DNA of 8,613 bases from Anaerolineae bacterium (GTDB lineage: Bacteria > Chloroflexota > Anaerolineae > UBA4142). Under the pieces are notes generated by a model. The model had not been told where the DNA came from. It made no database searches and saw only the letters and a list, made by a program, of their open reading frames with translations. The DNA is taken from the NCBI GenBank assembly GCA_027457205.1, contig DAIDTM010000336.1:1-8613 (forward strand), written 5' to 3'. The position numbers were made by a program, and so were the translations under genes. This document shows, piece by piece, positions 5,607 through 8,613 of the stretch; positions within the stretch are counted from its first letter, which is position 1; every line of letters begins with the position of its first letter.

Positions 5607-6443
5607 GTGTTGAATCTCCGTGAAATTCATAAACCTACTTCCCTTGCCGAGGCGCTGAAGCTTTTGCAGCAGCCCGACACCGTCGCGCTCGCCGGCGGCA
5701 CCGAACTCATCGCCGGTCAGCGGCGCGATGTGCGCGCGGTCGTCGACCTGAGCGCGCTCGGCTTGTCGTACATCCGCGAGTCCAGCGGCGCTATCGCGAT
5801 CGGCGCGACGACGACGCTGACTGAACTCGCTGAATCGCCGATCCTGCGCGCGGTGGCGAACGGCGTCATCGCGCAAGCCGCGCATCGCAGCGCGGCAAGC
5901 GTACTGCGAAACCAGGAAACTGTCACAGGCACGCTGATCGTCGAGCCAGACAGCATCCTCGCGGTCGCGCTGCTCGCGCTCGACGCGCAGGCGACGGTTG
6001 TCCGCACGGACACGCGCACGGTCGCGCTCGCGGATTTCCTTTCGATGCGCGAGCATTTGTTGATGACCAAGGTCACCTCGGTGATGGCGTTGCTCACCGA
6101 GATCACCGTGCCGATGACCAACCCGCGCGCGTCGCTGCAAACCGTCGCGCGCACGCCCAGCGACAAGCCGATCGTCAGCGTGTGTGCGGCAGCGCGAATC
6201 GAACAAGGTGTCGCGCGCAATGTTCGGATCGCGCTGGGTGGTGTTGGGGAAACAGCGGTACGCGCAGCGGATACCGAAAAGCAATTGGAAGGGAAACCGC
6301 TGAGCGATTCGGTGATCGAGAGCGCGGCGCAACTCGCGGCAAATGGGTTATCGCCGCGCGGCGATTTTCGCGGCAGCGTCGAGTATCGCAAAGAAATGGC
6401 GGTGGTCCTGACGCGGCGCGCGGCGAAAGAGCTGACAACCTAA
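5607..6443 (+). CDS. FAD-binding (medium) subunit of a xanthine/CO dehydrogenase-type molybdoenzyme
   Basis: A 278-residue protein of the CoxM/XdhB class, which carries FAD and passes electrons in molybdenum hydroxylases. The first FAD motif is present: LAGGTELIAG (28-37). It is followed by the family strand AIAIGATTTLTELAES (62-77) and RNQETVTGTL (101-110). Residues ~170-275 match the C-terminal CO-dehydrogenase flavoprotein domain, with VRIALGGVGETAVRA (206-220) and RGSVEYRKEMAVVLTRRA (255-272). The second FAD motif, usually TxGGN/T, reads TVTGT, so one Gly is lost. Start: GTG 5607 with GGAG at 5597-5600, 6 bp upstream; TTG 5610 is an alternative. Neither the large Mo subunit nor the 2Fe-2S subunit gene is adjacent, which is unusual. 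It may partner with a complex encoded elsewhere or have been repurposed. The gene ends 39 bp before a clean terminator and so forms its own unit. Confidence 0.85.
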   Translation: MLNLREIHKPTSLAEALKLLQQPDTVALAGGTELIAGQRRDVRAVVDLSALGLSYIRESSGAIAIGATTTLTELAESPILRAVANGVIAQAAHRSAASVLRNQETVTGTLIVEPDSILAVALLALDAQATVVRTDTRTVALADFLSMREHLLMTKVTSVMALLTEITVPMTNPRASLQTVARTPSDKPIVSVCAAARIEQGVARNVRIALGGVGETAVRAADTEKQLEGKPLSDSVIESAAQLAANGLSPRGDFRGSVEYRKEMAVVLTRRAAKELTT

Positions 6444-6482
6444 AACGAAACACACCTTGCCGCTCCGCGACGGGTTATGACG

Positions 6483-6509
6483 AATCCCTCTCACGAGGGA
6501 TTTCTTTTT
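6483..6509 (+). terminator. Intrinsic terminator after the FAD-subunit gene
   Basis: A perfect 8-bp stem, AATCCCTC (6483-6490) with GAGGGATT (6495-6502), around a TCAC loop, is followed by a T-rich tail TCTTTTT (6503-6509). It lies 39 bp after the TAA and separates this gene from the protease unit. Confidence 0.9.
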
Positions 6510-6547
6510 GTCGGTGCCGTTATCCCGACCGGTTTTCTGGGAATGCT

Positions 6548-6575
6548 TAGACATTTCCTTGTTTTGTGGTATAAT
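6548..6575 (+). promoter_or_regulatory. Sigma70-type promoter for the M50 protease
   Basis: TAGACA (6548-6553, 5 of 6 matches) is 16 bp from a perfect TATAAT (6570-6575). The predicted transcription start is around 6582, about 25 nt before the TTG start and 14 nt before the GGAGG. The next upstream feature is a terminator, which fits an independent unit. Confidence 0.8.
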
Positions 6576-6595
6576 GGCAAACGTTCGTCAGGGAT

Positions 6596-6600
6596 GGAGG
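6596..6600 (+). promoter_or_regulatory. Ribosome binding site selecting TTG 6607
   Basis: GGAGG lies 6 bp before TTG 6607 (and 9 bp before CTG 6610). It decides the start against the in-frame ATG 6574, which lies inside the -10 box and would not be in the mRNA. Confidence 0.75.
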
Positions 6601-6606
6601 AATTTT

Positions 6607-7278
6607 TTGCTGTATCAACTTCTCACCGGGCAAATCGGCGCGCCGCAAATCGTCGCGCTCATCATCGCGCTCGTCCTCGGCATCAGCGTCCACGAGTTTT
6701 CGCATGCGGCTGCCGCGACCTGGCTCGGCGATCCACTGCCGCGCCGCCAGGGTCGCCTCACGCTTGCGCCGCTTGCGCATCTCGACGTGATGGGCTCGTT
6801 GATGTTCGTCGTCGGCGGCTTTGGCTGGGGCAAGCCGGTGCAGTACAATCCGTTCGCGCTGCGCGCCGGTCCGCGCACGGGACCCGCGCTCGTCTCCGCA
6901 GCGGGACCTATCTCTAACTTTATCCTCGCCCTCCTATTCGCCATTCCCACCCGGCTGCTCGTCATGTCGATCATCGGTACGCGCGGTCTCTTCGCGCCGC
7001 AATCGGCGAACGCCGTTCTGACGCTCCTCGATCTGCTACAGAACATCATTTACTACAACCTGATCTTGAGCTTTTTCAATCTGATCCCGATTGCTCCGCT
7101 CGACGGCTTTACGATCTTGTTGGGACTCTTGCCGCCCGCGCTGGCGGATCAATACGAACAAACGCGGACGTGGGGTTTTGCTGTACTGCTGCTCCTCGTC
7201 TTCGTCGGCGGCGGCGTGCTTGGCGCGATTCTCTACGATCCCATCTTCTCGTTGATGCATTTGTTGATTGGCATCTAA
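6607..7278 (+). CDS. Site-2-protease-like M50 family metalloprotease
   Basis: About 223 residues from TTG 6607, a polytopic membrane zinc metalloprotease that should cut substrates within the membrane. HEFSH (29-33) is the HExxH zinc motif, embedded in the first hydrophobic helix (~14-37). GFGWGKPVQYNP (71-82) and SAAGPISNF (97-105) are typical of short, PDZ-less members. NLIPIAPLDG (158-167) supplies the third zinc ligand, Asp166. Further hydrophobic helices lie at ~102-122, 140-160 and 190-210. All three zinc ligands are present, so it is probably active. The compact length and lack of a PDZ domain argue against RseP-like sigma-regulon proteases; the substrate is unknown. It has its own promoter, and the lipoprotein gene follows after 43 bp with no terminator between, so the two may be co-transcribed. 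A longer start at ATG 6574 is possible only if transcription begins further upstream. Confidence 0.9.
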   Translation: MLYQLLTGQIGAPQIVALIIALVLGISVHEFSHAAAATWLGDPLPRRQGRLTLAPLAHLDVMGSLMFVVGGFGWGKPVQYNPFALRAGPRTGPALVSAAGPISNFILALLFAIPTRLLVMSIIGTRGLFAPQSANAVLTLLDLLQNIIYYNLILSFFNLIPIAPLDGFTILLGLLPPALADQYEQTRTWGFAVLLLLVFVGGGVLGAILYDPIFSLMHLLIGI

Positions 7279-7321
7279 CCCTTCGCACAACGGCGTGCTC
7301 ATTAAAACCAGGAGGTTCTCC

Positions 7322-8613
7322 ATGAACATGCGAAACACCTTGTTCGTCGTCGCTCTAATGCTGTTGGTCTTGGCGTTGAGCGCGTGCGGCGCGGCGGCAA
7401 CCGCGACGCCAACTCCCAAGCCGACGGTAGTCGCATCGCCGACGGCACCGCCCACTCCTACCCTGCCTCCCACGCCGACACCCATTCCACCCACGCCAGT
7501 CCCGCCTACGCCAACGCCCATCCCGCCGCAGGCGCCGACCAAGCAGCAGGTGAACGTGCGTCAGGGTCCGGGCACGAATTTTCCAATCGCCGGCAAAATG
7601 CACACGAACACCAGCGCGGTGATTCTGGGCAAGAATGACAACTCACAATGGTTCCAGGTCGCATTCCCGGACGCCACGCATCCCGGCTGGGTTGCCAGCG
7701 CGTTCGTCACCGTGACCGGCTCGATCGACCAACTGCCGGTCGTGGCGGTCGCGCCGCCGCCCACGGCAACACCCGGCGGTCCGGTACCGACCAAAGTCGC
7801 GGCTGCCACACCGACGCAAGTCGTGCCGCCGGCGAAAGGAATCATCGGCTTTGTCGCCTTCGACGCTTCGCAGAACGGTTACATCCTGCGGAACGTCTCG
7901 GTCGATTCGCACGCGGTTTCCGATTTCAAAAACATCGGACGCTTTTCGTTCGACCTGTGGAAATCGACCAACGCTGCGCCCTTCGCCTGGGCGCCGGACG
8001 GTTCCGGGCGCGCCGCGTACGTTTATGGTCCCTCCGGCTCGCAGAATATCTTGCGCGTGACGTTATCCAACGGCAGCGACAAGATGGACCTGGACAGCCA
8101 TCAGGGTCTCTCCAGTCCCACCTGGTCGCCCGACAGCAATTCCATTGCGTACATCGGAATGGACAACAACTTTGGCACCCAGTTCATTTATACGATCAGC
8201 GCCAACGGCGGTGTGCGTCAGCCCTTCTTCGCCGCGCGCCAAAACAAGCCAGAAAGTTTCCGCGGCGTGGCGTGGGGCAAGAACTGGCTGCTGTTCGTCT
8301 CGAATTATTCCGGCTACTATGAAATCTGGCGGTTGAATTCGGATGGCAGCGGTCCGCTGCAATTGACCACTGACAAAACCGAAGACGGGTCGCCAGCGTG
8401 GAGTCCGGACGGAACGAAATTCGCGTACTATTCCAAGCAAGCCAACGGCAGTTACCAGATTATGGTGATGAACGCCGATGGCACCGGCGCGCACAAGCTG
8501 ACCAACACTGGCAACAACTGGTCGCCGGTCTGGTCGCCGGATGGAAACTGGATCGCCTTTACTTCCGATCGCGGCGGTCGGCTCGACGTATACATCATGG
8601 ACAAGAACGGCGG
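7322..8613 (+). CDS. Lipoprotein with SH3-like domain and TolB/PD40 beta-propeller (3' partial)
   Basis: The frame is open from ATG 7322 to the window edge (430 codons) with no stop. AGGAGG (7310-7315) lies 6 bp before the ATG. The signal peptide has a hydrophobic core (~7-19) and the lipobox LSAC (19-22), so Cys22 should be lipidated and the protein anchored outside the membrane. A Pro/Thr-rich linker (~28-72) precedes a bacterial SH3-like domain (~75-132: VNVRQGPGTNFPIAGKM, QWFQVAF, PGWVASAFV), a usual cell-wall or ligand-binding module. A second Pro/Thr linker (~140-170) follows. From ~172 to the edge come beta-propeller blades of the TolB/PD40 type, with PTWSPDSNSIAYIG, PAWSPDGTKFAYYS and PVWSPDGNWIAFTS, and DG-T-G turns such as MVMNADGTGAHKLTN. 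It is likely a surface sensor or binding protein; no catalytic domain is seen so far. The frame differs from the shorter ORFs overlapping it. Confidence 0.88.
   Translation, partial: MNMRNTLFVVALMLLVLALSACGAAATATPTPKPTVVASPTAPPTPTLPPTPTPIPPTPVPPTPTPIPPQAPTKQQVNVRQGPGTNFPIAGKMHTNTSAVILGKNDNSQWFQVAFPDATHPGWVASAFVTVTGSIDQLPVVAVAPPPTATPGGPVPTKVAAATPTQVVPPAKGIIGFVAFDASQNGYILRNVSVDSHAVSDFKNIGRFSFDLWKSTNAAPFAWAPDGSGRAAYVYGPSGSQNILRVTLSNGSDKMDLDSHQGLSSPTWSPDSNSIAYIGMDNNFGTQFIYTISANGGVRQPFFAARQNKPESFRGVAWGKNWLLFVSNYSGYYEIWRLNSDGSGPLQLTTDKTEDGSPAWSPDGTKFAYYSKQANGSYQIMVMNADGTGAHKLTNTGNNWSPVWSPDGNWIAFTSDRGGRLDVYIMDKNG

Noticed and set aside
5535..6332. 265-codon minus-strand ORF opposite the FAD subunit
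   Set aside because: Arg/Asp-rich shadow frame of a well-supported plus-strand gene.
7404..7536. DNA-level tandem repeat in the lipoprotein gene
   Set aside because: The repeats follow from codons for a Pro/Thr linker (PPTPT-like units). No fixed unit is conserved beyond coding need.
7643..7912. Short ORFs on both strands inside 7322-8613
   Set aside because: The true frame has no stop before the window edge and shows lipobox, SH3 and propeller motifs; the others are shadows.

Overview
The window reads as a piece of a GC-rich bacterial chromosome, most plausibly a Chloroflexota-like or other deep-branching environmental bacterium. This is inferred from gene style only: an F420-type LLM oxidoreductase, a solo molybdo-flavoprotein FAD subunit, a Pro/Thr-linker lipoprotein combining SH3 and TolB-type repeats, a MinD/CpaE-like ATPase next to a TgpA-type transglutaminase, and GxxExxY debris. 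No rRNA, tRNA, CRISPR array, intact transposase or phage gene is visible.

Layout. Bases 1-348 hold the C-terminal end of a MinD/CpaE-like ATPase. Two bases later starts a 772-residue membrane transglutaminase (351-2669). A short A-rich spacer with a 7-base periodic repeat (2681-2715) leads into asnS (2721-4019). Bases 4022-4332 look like a small inserted element: near-terminal inverted repeats with a 21-bp perfect core flank a broken GxxExxY gene (4057-4304). Just outside its right arm sits the ribosome binding site of an LLM-family flavin/F420 oxidoreductase (4352-5347).

Bases 5348-5606 look empty but hold a compact minus-strand unit. It has a promoter, a perfect TGTGA-N6-TCACA site whose centre is the -10 box, a ribosome binding site, a 29-codon single-membrane-segment ORF (5387-5476), and a hairpin terminator with a T run that it shares with the convergent LLM gene. 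Divergent from it is a GTG-started FAD-binding subunit of the xanthine/CO dehydrogenase type (5607-6443), ended by a clean intrinsic terminator (6483-6509). A consensus promoter (6548-6575) then drives a site-2-protease-like M50 metalloprotease, which appears to start at TTG 6607. The last gene is a lipoprotein (7322 to the window edge) with an SH3-like domain and a TolB/PD40 propeller; it is open at the 3' end.

How they fit. The first two genes look translationally coupled and concern the cell envelope. asnS is housekeeping. The LLM enzyme and the FAD subunit are redox enzymes without their usual partners here. The protease and the lipoprotein are 43 bp apart and may be co-transcribed. I see no large undescribed multi-gene system. 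The most original signals are the 29-codon unit with its CRP-like operator and the inverted-repeat element carrying the decayed GxxExxY gene.
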